A stretch of 64,000 bases of DNA from an uncultured Bacilli bacterium. GTDB lineage: Bacteria > Bacillota_I > Bacilli_A > RF39 > UBA660. The position numbers and the translations under genes are program-made. The stretch lies in assembly GCA_910587745.1 (NCBI GenBank), contig CAJUNE010000001.1, positions 62,001-126,000 on the forward strand. Reading direction: 5' to 3'. Shown one piece after another: positions 22,842 through 32,768 of this stretch. The notes beneath the pieces are model-generated. The model had not been told where the DNA came from. It searched no databases and saw nothing but the letters and a program-made list of their open reading frames with translations. Position 1 is the first letter of the stretch. Every line of letters begins with the position of its first letter.

Positions 22842-25418
22842 ATGAAGAGAGTAATATTAGTAGATGGTAACAATTTAATGTTTAGAAGTTATTATGCCAC
22901 TGCATATTCTGGAAATATCATGAAAAACAGTAAAGGATTTCCAACGAATGCTTTATATGGTTTTGTAAGTATGATGAATAAAATAATTAATGAAGAAAAA
23001 CCAGAGTATATTGCAGTAGCTTTTGATATAGGAAAAAACTTTCGTAAAGAAAAATATGATTTTTATAAAGAGGGAAGAAGTGCTACTCCTGATGAATTAA
23101 AATCTCAAATGCCTATCGCAAGAGACATATTAACAGCTATGGGAATAAAATATTTAGAATTAGCGCCATATGAGGCGGATGATATAATTGGTACTTTAGC
23201 TCGTATGGCTGATGAAGACCCTGAAGTATATGCAACTATAGTTTCAAGTGATAGAGATTTATTACAATTAATAAGTCCTGTAGTAGATGTTAAATTATTA
23301 AAACAAAAAGATTACATTAGATATAATCCTGAGACTTTTTTACTAGACTGGGGTATAGAACCTATAAAGATTATTGATTTAAAAGCTCTCGCTGGTGATT
23401 CATCAGATAATATCCCTGGAGTTAAAGGAATTGGCGATAAAACTGCTTTAAAGTTATTACAAGAATATGGTTCTTTAGAAGGAATATATGACAATATTGA
23501 AAATATCAAAGGTAAAACAAGAGAAAAATTAGAAACAGACAAAGAAAATGCTTTTATGAGTAAAGAAATAGCAACCATCTATCGTGAAGTACCCCTTGAT
23601 ATTGAATTTGAAGGTATTAAATATTTAGGAACGAATGAAAAAGAACTAGCAAGTATTTATGAAGAATTAGAATTTTACTCTCTTTTAAAAAACTTTGATC
23701 GAAAAAGTACAGCAGAAAAAAATATCGAATTTAAAGAAATAAAAGACATAAATGAAGTAGAACTCGGTAATGAAGTAAGTATATATATTGAATTAGACGA
23801 AGAAAACTATCACAAAGGAAATATTTTAGGAATAGGAGTAAGTGATAAAGAACACAACTATTATATAGAAAGTAGTATGTTAAAAGACCTAATTCCTTTA
23901 TTAAAAGACAAAGTAGTTTACACATATAATGCTAAGGCTTTAGAAATAATAATGCGTCGAAATAATTTAGAATTAGCTCCTGTAAATTATGATTTAATGA
24001 TTGCTGCTTATTTAGTAAATGCCTTTACGAAAGATGATATCGCATATTTAATGAACCCTCAAATGTATAGTGTTGAATTTTATGAAAATAATGCCAAAAA
24101 TAATTTTGCAGACAAAGAAAAACTAAAAAAAGAAATAGTATTAAAATCAAGATTTATTTATGATACAAGAGATATTTATATAAATGAATTAAAAAAAGAA
24201 GCAATGTATGAATTATTTGCAAATATTGAAATGCCTCTTACTTATGTCTTAGCAGATATGGAGTATATTGGTGTACCAATTGACAGCAATATATTAGATG
24301 AAATAAAAGCTGAAGCAGAAGCTAAACTTGAAATAATAACTAAAGAAATATATAATATGGCAGGATGTGTTTTTAATATTAGCAGTCCTAAACAATTAGG
24401 TGAAGTCATATATGGTAAATTAGGTATCGCAGTTGGTAAGAAAACTCAAAAAGGATATAAAACAGATGCTGATACTTTAAAAAAATTAATAGATAGACAT
24501 CCAATAATAAATTTAATATTAGAATATCGAAATTTTAGTAAGATATTATCAACGTATACAATCAGTTTAGAAAATGCTAAATTTCCTGATAATAAAATCC
24601 ATACAATATTTAAGCAAACATTAACTAGAACTGGAAGATTATCAAGTGTTGAACCAAACCTACAAAATATACCTATTAGAGGAGAAGAAGGAAGAAAAGT
24701 AAGAAGAGCCTTTATACCAAGTAATGATTTATTCTTAAGTATAGATTATAGTCAGATAGAACTACGAATTTTAGCTCACATATCTGATTCCAAAGAGCTA
24801 ATTGAAGCTTTTAGAAATGGTCAAGATATACATACAAAAGTAGCCGCTGATATTTATGGTGTTGAAGAGGGTGATGTCACAAAATTAATGCGTAGTACAG
24901 CCAAAGCAGTAATATTTGGAATTGTATATGGAATAAGTGGCTTTGGCTTAGGAGAGAATTTAAACATAGATCGAAAACAAGCCCAAGAATTTATAAATAA
25001 ATATTATGAATTATATCCAGGTGTAAAAAATTATATGGATAACATTGTAAAAGAAGCATACGAAACTGGAAGTGTCAGGACATTGTTTAATCGTAAAAGA
25101 ACAATTGAAGAATTAAACAACAAAAATTATATGATTAGAAGCAGTGGTGAACGTATAGCACTTAACACACCTATTCAAGGAACAAGCGCTGATATTATTA
25201 AAAAAGCTATGGTCTTAGTTTTTGAAGAATTTAAAAAAGCCAACATAAAAAGTAAAATGGTTTTACAAATTCATGATGAGCTTGTAATAGATACTATTAA
25301 AGAAGAAGAAGAACAAGTAACAGAAATAGTTAAAAACGTTATGGAAAACGTAATTGAATTATCAGTACCATTAAAAGTTGGTATAGCTAAAGGTAAAGAT
25401 TTATATGAAGCAAAATAA
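22842..25418 (+). CDS. polA: DNA polymerase I
   Basis: 858 residues in the standard order: 5' nuclease domain (residues 1-290, DGNNLMFRSYYAT, ALAGDSSDNIPGVKGIGDKTA), a degenerate 3'-5' exonuclease domain (300-460) lacking clear metal-binding acids, as in several Firmicutes, and the polymerase domain with motif A LSIDYSQIELRILAH, motif B AVIFGIVYGISGFGLG and motif C QIHDELVID. It removes RNA primers and fills repair gaps. Paired with mutM 17 bases downstream, so likely one transcript. Confidence 0.97.
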   Translation: MKRVILVDGNNLMFRSYYATAYSGNIMKNSKGFPTNALYGFVSMMNKIINEEKPEYIAVAFDIGKNFRKEKYDFYKEGRSATPDELKSQMPIARDILTAMGIKYLELAPYEADDIIGTLARMADEDPEVYATIVSSDRDLLQLISPVVDVKLLKQKDYIRYNPETFLLDWGIEPIKIIDLKALAGDSSDNIPGVKGIGDKTALKLLQEYGSLEGIYDNIENIKGKTREKLETDKENAFMSKEIATIYREVPLDIEFEGIKYLGTNEKELASIYEELEFYSLLKNFDRKSTAEKNIEFKEIKDINEVELGNEVSIYIELDEENYHKGNILGIGVSDKEHNYYIESSMLKDLIPLLKDKVVYTYNAKALEIIMRRNNLELAPVNYDLMIAAYLVNAFTKDDIAYLMNPQMYSVEFYENNAKNNFADKEKLKKEIVLKSRFIYDTRDIYINELKKEAMYELFANIEMPLTYVLADMEYIGVPIDSNILDEIKAEAEAKLEIITKEIYNMAGCVFNISSPKQLGEVIYGKLGIAVGKKTQKGYKTDADTLKKLIDRHPIINLILEYRNFSKILSTYTISLENAKFPDNKIHTIFKQTLTRTGRLSSVEPNLQNIPIRGEEGRKVRRAFIPSNDLFLSIDYSQIELRILAHISDSKELIEAFRNGQDIHTKVAADIYGVEEGDVTKLMRSTAKAVIFGIVYGISGFGLGENLNIDRKQAQEFINKYYELYPGVKNYMDNIVKEAYETGSVRTLFNRKRTIEELNNKNYMIRSSGERIALNTPIQGTSADIIKKAMVLVFEEFKKANIKSKMVLQIHDELVIDTIKEEEEQVTEIVKNVMENVIELSVPLKVGIAKGKDLYEAK

Positions 25419-25435
25419 ATAGAAGGAGAATTAAT

Positions 25436-26254
25436 ATGCCAGAGATTGCCGAAGTAGAAACAGTAAGAAATACTTTAAAAGGTAGAATCTTAAATAAAAA
25501 AATAACTGATGTAAAAGTTCATTATAAAAATATGATTGAAAGTGATATTAACAAGTTTGCTAGTAGTTTAATTGGAGATAGTTTTATTGATATTAAAAGA
25601 AGAGGAAAATGGTTAATATTTGAAACTAATAATAAATATTTATTATCCCATCTTCGAATGGAAGGTAAGTTTTTTATCAAAGATGATAAAGAAGCAAAAG
25701 GAAAACATGAACATGTAACTATCTATTTTGAAGACAATACTACTTTAAGATATGAAGATACCAGAAAGTTTGGTCGTATGAACTTAATCAATAAAGAAGA
25801 ACTTAGTACTACTGAAAGTATAGCTAAACAAGGATTTGAACCTGGAGAAAAAGGATTAACAAGCGCTTATTTATTAGAAAAATTTAAAAATAAAAAATTA
25901 CCAATAAAGACAGTACTATTAGACCAAACCATTATTAGTGGTCTTGGAAACATTTATGTTAATGAAGTAATGTTTTATGCTAAAATAAATCCTGAAAGAC
26001 CTGCAAGTTCTATTACGAAAGAGGAATGTGAATTAATAGTTAAAGGTTCTAATGAAATAATAAAAGAAGCGATTAAAATGGGAGGAACTACGATTAAGAG
26101 TTACACATCTAGTTTAGGAGTAACAGGAAGATTCCAACAAAATTTAAAGGTCCATAAAAAAGAAGGAGAACTATGCAGTATATGTGATACTCCTATAAAA
26201 AACATCAAAATAGGTGGTAGAAGTACATATTTTTGTCCAAAATGTCAAAAATAG
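25436..26254 (+). CDS. mutM: Formamidopyrimidine-DNA glycosylase
   Basis: 272 residues. N-terminal Pro2-Glu3 (MPEIAEVETVRNTL) provides the catalytic amine. LLSHLRMEGKFF carries the conserved Lys region and GLGNIYVNEVMFYAKINPER the helix-two-turn-helix. The C-terminal zinc finger is CSICDTPIKNIKIGGRSTYF then CPKC. The enzyme removes oxidised purines and nicks the strand. In an operon with polA, both repair enzymes. Confidence 0.95.
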   Translation: MPEIAEVETVRNTLKGRILNKKITDVKVHYKNMIESDINKFASSLIGDSFIDIKRRGKWLIFETNNKYLLSHLRMEGKFFIKDDKEAKGKHEHVTIYFEDNTTLRYEDTRKFGRMNLINKEELSTTESIAKQGFEPGEKGLTSAYLLEKFKNKKLPIKTVLLDQTIISGLGNIYVNEVMFYAKINPERPASSITKEECELIVKGSNEIIKEAIKMGGTTIKSYTSSLGVTGRFQQNLKVHKKEGELCSICDTPIKNIKIGGRSTYFCPKCQK

Positions 26255-26256
26255 TT

Positions 26257-27735
26257 TTATCTACCTAGTGAATCATTACCTATATTTTTAAGTAAATGAA
26301 GAAAGTCTAAAGCATCATTTAATGCTTTTCGTACATCTTCATTTTTTAGTTCTTCTAATATTTTATCACAATCACTTTTAGGCAAAGTTTTGTGTAATGC
26401 AAAATGAATACCGCTATGTAATATATTTGGCGAGATTTTTAAAAATCTTATACTCAAGTTTTTTAAACCGTTTATATTTTCCATTAATAAATATTCTATT
26501 ACTTGCTTTTTTAGAAGATCAAACGCTGAAATATCATTATTAGCTAAATAACTAATACCATTTAAACAAACAAAAGCTTTTGCCATAGAAAATAAGAAAT
26601 TAGGCGGAGAAATATTATATTTTAAGCAAATATTAATCATATCTGTAAAATAAGCTGTAACAGTTTTATCATTAATACTTAAACAATAATTATCAACCTC
26701 TTTTTGAAAATTAACTACTTCTTCATCAGTTAATTTAGCATATTGTGTAAGCATTTTAAATAATTTTTTAGAGTTTCCTGAATAAGCACTTAAGAAAAAT
26801 TCTTTTGTTAGTTTCAAATCTTCTTTTGAAAGTTTAAAAATTAGACCCATATCTAGAAATCCAATATTCCCATCATTATCTAAATAAATATTTCCACCAT
26901 GAGGATCACCATGAAAATAAACATCTATATCATTAAACATCGCATAAAAGCTAAGTTTTAAGTAACTATTAAGAGCGGTTAATTTAGCATCATTATCATC
27001 AATATGATTAAAATTAGGAAAAGGAATATATTCCATAACTATAACATTTTCACTACATAAATCACTACAAATTTTCGGAATAACTATATTTTTAACTGCT
27101 GGAATTTTTCCATTAACTTGTTTAGCAAAATTTGTATAACTTGCGATATTTTGTGCTTCATGAATAAAGTCAGTTTCATCTAAAACCCAAGAATAGTATA
27201 ATAAAAAAGCTTTATCAAACCCTGATTGATTATTTAGATTTAAAATTGGAATAAATTTACTAATAATATCTCTGACATGAGAATGTTTTCTCAAAAAAGA
27301 TATATAAGATGTAATTATTTTTTTTAATCTTTTTAAATCTGTTTCTAAAGTATTGGTAATATCTTTTCTTTTTATTTTAAGAGCCACTACGGTCCCATCT
27401 TTTAAAGTAGCTTTATGAACTTGCGAAATAGAGGCAGAACCTAAAGGCGTTTCTTCTATACTTAGAAAAGTTTTTTCTAAATCCCCATATTCGCTAATTA
27501 AAATATTTTTAATTTCGTCAAATGATAGGGGATTAGAATTATCACAAATAGCTTCCAAATCTCTTCTATCTTCTTCGCTAAAAAGGGTTCCATAATTTTG
27601 AGTAGCAAGTATTTGAGCTAATTTAATATATGCTAGCCCATTATTATTACAAAATATCCTAATTGCCTCACCATTACTTTTCTTTAATATTACAATATTT
27701 TTTATAAGTTTCAATATTTCTAAATAAAATTTCAT
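26257..27735 (-). CDS. ABC1/UbiB-family kinase-like protein
   Basis: 492 residues. The family-defining KxGQ-type N-terminal helix appears as YIKLAQILATQ. The atypical kinase core has LGSASISQVHKATL (A-loop), VALKIKRKD (Lys), and FHGDPHGGNIYL...IGFLDMGLIF (catalytic and metal sites). Members act as ATPases or kinases in quinone or lipid metabolism; the substrate here is unknown and no quinone genes are in view. Its stop is two bases from the converging mutM stop. Confidence 0.88.
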   Translation of the reverse strand: MKFYLEILKLIKNIVILKKSNGEAIRIFCNNNGLAYIKLAQILATQNYGTLFSEEDRRDLEAICDNSNPLSFDEIKNILISEYGDLEKTFLSIEETPLGSASISQVHKATLKDGTVVALKIKRKDITNTLETDLKRLKKIITSYISFLRKHSHVRDIISKFIPILNLNNQSGFDKAFLLYYSWVLDETDFIHEAQNIASYTNFAKQVNGKIPAVKNIVIPKICSDLCSENVIVMEYIPFPNFNHIDDNDAKLTALNSYLKLSFYAMFNDIDVYFHGDPHGGNIYLDNDGNIGFLDMGLIFKLSKEDLKLTKEFFLSAYSGNSKKLFKMLTQYAKLTDEEVVNFQKEVDNYCLSINDKTVTAYFTDMINICLKYNISPPNFLFSMAKAFVCLNGISYLANNDISAFDLLKKQVIEYLLMENINGLKNLSIRFLKISPNILHSGIHFALHKTLPKSDCDKILEELKNEDVRKALNDALDFLHLLKNIGNDSLGR

Positions 27736-27824
27736 AGATTCTCACCCAGGAAGATATTATATCATACTGATAAATTTTATCAAAGAACAAATAATTTAAA
27801 AAGAAATTTATTAAATATTCATAT

Positions 27825-27869
27825 AAAAAGCAATAAACTAATCAAAGAAAATCGGCTTATTGCTTTTTT
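27825..27869. terminator. Terminator after tmcAL (minus strand)
   Basis: AAAAAGCAATAA (27825) and TTATTGCTTTTT (27858) form a 12-bp stem overlapping the tmcAL stop, with A and T runs on both sides. Confidence 0.7.
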
Positions 27870-28950
27870 CAAAATTCATAATTTTATTTTTGCTTACTAA
27901 ACTATAGATATTAGCAGCTATCATTTCATATTTATAAGTTAGAGTATTAGGAATAGGAACAAGACCTATGTCTAAATCTTTCAAATCATGTAAATAAGCT
28001 CTACCATTTTTATTAAAACCCAAGACTCTAATATAATCAATATTTGCCAGTTCATTAATATTTTTAGGAACACCAATTAATATATGAATAAGCATTCTAG
28101 ATATTTTATTATAAGTATATCTTTTAGTTTTAACGAGTTTTATAAATTCGTCAACATTTTTAGCTTCCATTATTTTTTCTTTTAAGCGATATTCAATACC
28201 TTCATCGACAGTTAAATATTTACTCAAATCATAATCAGTTAAAATCTTATATTTAATAAAGGGAAAAAAATTATTTAAACTAATATTTTCAATACCATTG
28301 ATAACTTTCCGTGGAACAAATAAAGAGATATCTTCTTTGTTTTTAAGTTTATTCCTAATATTACTAGCACTAATTATTTCCTTATTACTATCAAGATCAT
28401 GATAGTTACTAGTTCGCTCAATAGTAATAGGGGTAATATCAAATTTATTTTTATATATTGCTTTTATATAAGAAATACCCAGTAAATCATTAGGATTAAA
28501 AATATCTTCAGAAGTATTTAAAGCTTTAGCAAGAGCAGTTGGATAATTAACTCCTTGATCTAAGAAATCTTTTACTTTTAAGTTATATTCTTTAGAGTCT
28601 TGTATTTTAGCAACCCGTTCTAAGGCTTCAATATTATTAGATTCACTACCAAAGACTATTGTTTTACAGGCCAAATGATTTAGTATTTTAACGGAAGCAT
28701 CAGCGAAGATATCAGCGCTCTGAGTACCAAAAATAAAAGGAAGTTCTACTACTAAATCAACACCATAAAGTAAAGCTAGCATAGTTTTATTTTCTTTAGA
28801 TAAAACACTAACTTCACCACGTTCTAAAAAATAACCATTTAAAACTAAGATTAAAGTTTTACCAGGAAATAGTTTTTTAGTTTGCTCTATATGATAAATA
28901 TGGCCTTTATGAAAAGGATTATATTCACAAATTATACCAACCGCGTCCAT
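27838..28950 (-). CDS. tmcAL: tRNA(Met) cytidine acetate ligase
   Basis: 370 residues. The nucleotidyltransferase start GIICEYNPFHKGHIYHIEQ carries the HxGH motif. LSKENKTMLALLYGVDLVVE and ISASNIRNKL (ISxS-type motif) are typical. In Bacillus the enzyme uses ATP and acetate to make N4-acetylcytidine at the wobble base of elongator tRNA-Met. Length matches the family. Confidence 0.9.
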   Translation of the reverse strand: MDAVGIICEYNPFHKGHIYHIEQTKKLFPGKTLILVLNGYFLERGEVSVLSKENKTMLALLYGVDLVVELPFIFGTQSADIFADASVKILNHLACKTIVFGSESNNIEALERVAKIQDSKEYNLKVKDFLDQGVNYPTALAKALNTSEDIFNPNDLLGISYIKAIYKNKFDITPITIERTSNYHDLDSNKEIISASNIRNKLKNKEDISLFVPRKVINGIENISLNNFFPFIKYKILTDYDLSKYLTVDEGIEYRLKEKIMEAKNVDEFIKLVKTKRYTYNKISRMLIHILIGVPKNINELANIDYIRVLGFNKNGRAYLHDLKDLDIGLVPIPNTLTYKYEMIAANIYSLVSKNKIMNFEKSNKPIFFD

Positions 28951-29554
28951 TTAATCACCACTTAATAAGTATATCAAAAAAACAAAATAAAATCTTTAAA
29001 AAAACAAAACTATTTTAAATATTTAATATTATCTATTTTACCTAATAAAAAGTCAGTAGATATGTTGATTCTTTTTTATTAGTCGAATACTGTTATATTT
29101 TGTCGTGGATAAGCGGGATTTTACCCTAAATCTTATTATTCCTTGATTATTCCTATTTTTTAAGATAAAGTAAAACTTGTGTTAGGACTGGTGTCTGCTA
29201 ATTTAAGACATTTATTTATCTCCCTTAATCCAGTGGGGTTTTGGTTAGGAAGTAGGTGTTGCTTTATTAGTGATTAAGAAAGTAATTTCGAGAATCATAA
29301 GTTTCCTCTTTAGAGAAAACAAAAAGACATCAACTATTATTTTGATTAACAAAGGTAACATAGTTATCAATGTTAAAGAAATAAAAGTTAATGTCCATTT
29401 AAAGAAATTATAGTAGGCATTTATGTCCTAACGCACTACTAAATTAATATTAACATAATTTTTCAGGAAAAACAATATTTTTTATAAATAGATAAATATA
29501 TTTTACCTTGTTTAAATTTAATAATTATAATATAATTAGATTGGTGAAAAAAGT
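28951..29554. other. 600-base stretch without a supported gene
   Basis: It is less AT-extreme than other spacers and has inverted repeats, such as CTAATAAAAAG with CTTTTTTATTAG (about 29042-29082). On the minus strand a hydrophobic frame near 29250-29420 has no good start. It could hold an RNA gene or the remains of a transposon. The right end holds the yceD promoter. Confidence 0.4.
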
Positions 29555-30040
29555 ATGCAAATAGAATTAAATAATTTAGAAATAAATGATAAATTTGAAT
29601 ATAATCAGAAAATAGAATTTGATAAAAGTATATATCATAATAAAGAAATAAAAGATATAAAAGAAACCTATTTAAAAGGATATATATATTATAATTCTGC
29701 TGAAATATTAGAAATAAACTTAAATGTAGAAGGTATAATGGTTTTGAGAGATAGTGTCACATTAGAGCCTATAGACTATCCCTTTAATATAAAAATTAAT
29801 GAAGAATATAGTTTAAATGAAGAATATTTTAAAGAATATTACGAAAAAGAGCAAAATATACTTGATATTATGGCGATTTTGTGGGAAAATATTGTCTTGG
29901 AAGTACCTATGCACCTAACTAACACTAAAGATGCTAAGTTAAGTGGTGATGGTTGGAGCCTAGGGAGTAATAAAAACGATGAAGAAATCGATCCAAGGCT
30001 CGCTAAACTAACAGAGCTATTAGACGAAAGGAAGGAGTGA
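29555..30040 (+). CDS. yceD: YceD/DUF177 family protein
   Basis: 161 residues: beta-rich N-terminal half, then [19 protein letters not shown], and a C-terminal [20 protein letters not shown], which is the family core. No Cys pair as in some members. It sits four bases ahead of rpmF, the near-universal arrangement. In other bacteria this protein is linked to 23S rRNA synthesis or ribosome assembly. Confidence 0.85.
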   Translation: MQIELNNLEINDKFEYNQKIEFDKSIYHNKEIKDIKETYLKGYIYYNSAEILEINLNVEGIMVLRDSVTLEPIDYPFNIKINEEYSLNEEYFKEYYEKEQNILDIMAILWENIVLEVPMHLTNTKDAKLSGDGWSLGSNKNDEEIDPRLAKLTELLDERKE

Positions 30041-30044
30041 AACT

Positions 30045-30233
30045 ATGGCAGTACCTTTTAGAAGAACAAGCAAAACAAAAAAAAGAATGCGTCGTACTCA
30101 CTTAAAAAAAGAGGTTGGAGCACTAACAAAGTGTCCTAAGTGTGGAACTACATTAAGACCTCATCGTGCATGTACAAAGTGTGGTTATTACAAAGACCAA
30201 GAAGTAATTAAAACAAATGAAGAAGAAAAATAG
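30045..30233 (+). CDS. rpmF: Ribosomal protein L32
   Basis: 62 residues, basic start [18 protein letters not shown] and a zinc knuckle [18 protein letters not shown], the zinc-binding form. Component of the large ribosomal subunit. Cotranscribed with yceD and ended by a terminator. Confidence 0.97.
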   Translation: MAVPFRRTSKTKKRMRRTHLKKEVGALTKCPKCGTTLRPHRACTKCGYYKDQEVIKTNEEEK

Positions 30234-30256
30234 TTAGAAAAATCTAACTTTTTTAT
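30232..30256 (+). terminator. Terminator after rpmF
   Basis: AGTTAGA and TCTAACT form a tight stem followed by TTTTTATTTT. Confidence 0.75.
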
Positions 30257-30343
30257 TTTGTATTATGTAAAATATTATTTAAAATATAGCAAGAGACATA
30301 AAATTATGATATACTTTAATTATCATAAAGGAGTGTCAAGAAA

Positions 30344-32494
30344 ATGAAGTATGATGATTTAGAAAAAACTAAAGAGTTATTTGAAATTGACGAAGATGTA
30401 CCTACACCAATAGAAAATATTGAAATGGAAGGAATTAGCAAAGATACAGTAACAGATGAATTTACTTTAGGATTAACTGATAAAGAAGCTAGTATTATAA
30501 ATAAAAACATTAAAGAAAAAGAAGAAAAGAGTAATAAGAAAAGTAAAAAAGAAAAAAAAGATAAAAAGAGCATCAAAGAAAAATGGAATGAATTAACTAA
30601 AAAGCAAAAAATTCTTACTATATCTTTAATTGTTTTAATATTAATAGTTATTATTACTTTTACCTTAATGTTAGTATTAAAAAAAGATAATAAGAAACCT
30701 ATTGATGAACCAAATAAACCTAATGAACCAATCGTAGAATTAGAAGAAGAAAACTATATATATAAAGATGGAAGTTTAATATTAATAGATAAGGATAAAA
30801 ATGAACTTGGAACTTACGAATGTAAAAACAAAGATGAAAATTTATGTTTAGTCGCATATTTTAGCAGTGAAGATGAATTTAATGGTCCAAAATATTTATA
30901 TGAAGATGAAAGTACCATTGAAAGAAGAAGTCACATATATAATGATAACTATGTTTTTATAAAGGATAATAATAGTGAATCTTCAAGTTCTATAATCTTA
31001 TATAATATTAAAGAAGAAAAAGAAGAAGGTATTTATAGTTTAGTAAAAGGATTTAAAGATTCCAATTATGTTATTGTAAAAGATAGCAGTAATAAATATG
31101 GTGCTTTAGAAATAACTAATGAAGGACCAATTGAAAAAATAAAAATATCTTATGATTATTTAGGAATGATTAATAGTGATAGTAAAGTAGTCGCTAAAAC
31201 TAATAATAAATACTTTATATATAACAAAGATGGAAAATTAGAAAGTAAAGGTCTTTCTTATCCCATAAAAAATTATAATGATAATTACATAGTTATTGAT
31301 AATAATGGAGAAGCTTTATATGATTACAAATCAAAGCAAGTAATTGAAGGAACATATGACTATATTAGTTTATTAGATGATTATGTTGGTTTAGTAAAAG
31401 ATAGTAAATTATACATTAGGGATTATAAGAATAATAAGTATAATGAAGAAGGAATAGAATTATTTAATAGTTACTATAATGAATTAAATATTTATAATGA
31501 GGAAAAAGTTTTAACGAATAAAAAGTATTCATACAAGATAAACATTATTGAAAATAATATTGATATTACTTATGTAAATAAAAATGATAAAGAAAAAGAT
31601 TTAAGTTTATCAATAAATGAAGGAAAGTTAAGTAGTCAATTTGCAAATTTAAATTATCTAGATGGAAAACTATATATTTACAAAGAAGAAAATAAAAAAA
31701 CATTATTAGGAACATATAGTTGTACAAATAAAAATACGATTGAAAAAGGTACCACTTCTCTTAATACTTGTTTAATTGCAACCAATAAAGATAATACAGG
31801 ATGGTTACCTATAATAAATGAAAGATATGTATTTATTATAGATTCATTAGATAAAACAAATATAACAATTCTATTATATGATTTAAAAAATAATAAAACT
31901 TTAAGTAGATATTCTAGTGTTAATACGGGAATAGATACTAAAGAAAATAAAATAACTTTTATCTCTAATAACAATTTATATATAATCGCTGAAAATAAAA
32001 ATAATAAATATGGTGTTATAAAAATAGAAGAAGAAGCAAAAAGTGTTATACCATTTAATTATAATAAAATAGAAAAAGTTAAGGACAATTATATAGGTAC
32101 TGATAGTAACGATTCTTATGTTTTATTTGATGAAAATGGAACAAAGGTAGCTACTACTACAAAAAATATTGTTGACTTTAATAATAAATATATAAAGACA
32201 ACAGCAAATAATTTATATTATGTCACTGATTATTCAGGAAAAGAAATTGATAGCACAGGTTATTTACATATAACATTAGAAGAAGATTATTATGTAGTAG
32301 TAACTAATGATAAAAAATTAAATATTAAAGAATACGATAATAAAGATTTTAGTTTAGAAAATTTATTAGATTTAGAAACGGAAGATTATAGTAATGCTTA
32401 TAAAGTTGGTAAAAATAGTATAGGTTATTTAATAACTATTACCAAAACTGGAAAAGTAATTCAAGTTGATAAAGAAGGAAAAGTTGTAGGCTAA
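30344..32494 (+). CDS. Large single-pass surface protein with duplicated outside domain
   Basis: 716 residues. Acidic then Lys-rich cytoplasmic part (1-85), one membrane helix (ILTISLIVLILIVIITFTLM, around residues 87-108), and about 600 outside residues. The outside part has an internal duplication: LGTYECKNKDENLCLVAYFS (around residue 150) and LLGTYSCTNKN...NTCLIATN (around residue 455), each followed by a YVFI strand and a LYDLK or LYNIK strand. This resembles WG-type or propeller-like repeats. No sortase signal. Function unknown. Confidence 0.65.
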   Translation: MKYDDLEKTKELFEIDEDVPTPIENIEMEGISKDTVTDEFTLGLTDKEASIINKNIKEKEEKSNKKSKKEKKDKKSIKEKWNELTKKQKILTISLIVLILIVIITFTLMLVLKKDNKKPIDEPNKPNEPIVELEEENYIYKDGSLILIDKDKNELGTYECKNKDENLCLVAYFSSEDEFNGPKYLYEDESTIERRSHIYNDNYVFIKDNNSESSSSIILYNIKEEKEEGIYSLVKGFKDSNYVIVKDSSNKYGALEITNEGPIEKIKISYDYLGMINSDSKVVAKTNNKYFIYNKDGKLESKGLSYPIKNYNDNYIVIDNNGEALYDYKSKQVIEGTYDYISLLDDYVGLVKDSKLYIRDYKNNKYNEEGIELFNSYYNELNIYNEEKVLTNKKYSYKINIIENNIDITYVNKNDKEKDLSLSINEGKLSSQFANLNYLDGKLYIYKEENKKTLLGTYSCTNKNTIEKGTTSLNTCLIATNKDNTGWLPIINERYVFIIDSLDKTNITILLYDLKNNKTLSRYSSVNTGIDTKENKITFISNNNLYIIAENKNNKYGVIKIEEEAKSVIPFNYNKIEKVKDNYIGTDSNDSYVLFDENGTKVATTTKNIVDFNNKYIKTTANNLYYVTDYSGKEIDSTGYLHITLEEDYYVVVTNDKKLNIKEYDNKDFSLENLLDLETEDYSNAYKVGKNSIGYLITITKTGKVIQVDKEGKVVG

Positions 32495-32540
32495 TTAAAT
32501 ATTGCCAAAATAAAAAAAATTTGCTAGAATATATTTATAA

Positions 32541-32746
32541 AAACGAAGACCAAGAGGAGTAAGAAGTAAAAAGTCTTAATAGAGAGCTTAAGATAGGTGG
32601 AACTTAAGTAAGAAAACTTCTGAAGGTAGCTTGCAAGTTGTCTATTTGAAAAAAGTAGAATAGACCGCATACTATGCGTTACAAAAATAAGTTAAATAAA
32701 AGGTGGTACCGTGCCCAAAAGCACCCTTTGGTACTATCTTTTTTTA
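32541..32746 (+). promoter_or_regulatory. T-box leader controlling valS
   Basis: Stem I region from about 32541. The T-box AGGTGGTACCGTG is at 32701-32713, close to the consensus that pairs with the uncharged tRNA CCA end, and a terminator hairpin runs to a T run at 32738-32745. In this class uncharged tRNA, here tRNA-Val by the gene downstream, favours antitermination. A GTA triplet at the expected side of stem I could be the specifier, but I did not fold it. Confidence 0.9.
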
Positions 32747-32768
32747 TTTTAGAAAGAAGGAAATTTAA

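Noticed and set aside
29250..29430. Hydrophobic minus-strand frame ending in NKATPTS, resembling a small toxin
   Set aside because: No good start codon or ribosome site, and stops flank it. Treated as chance in AT-rich DNA.
30316..30576. Phe/Ser/Leu-rich minus-strand frame at 30316-30576
   Set aside because: Antisense to the Lys- and Glu-rich start of the surface protein, which explains its composition.
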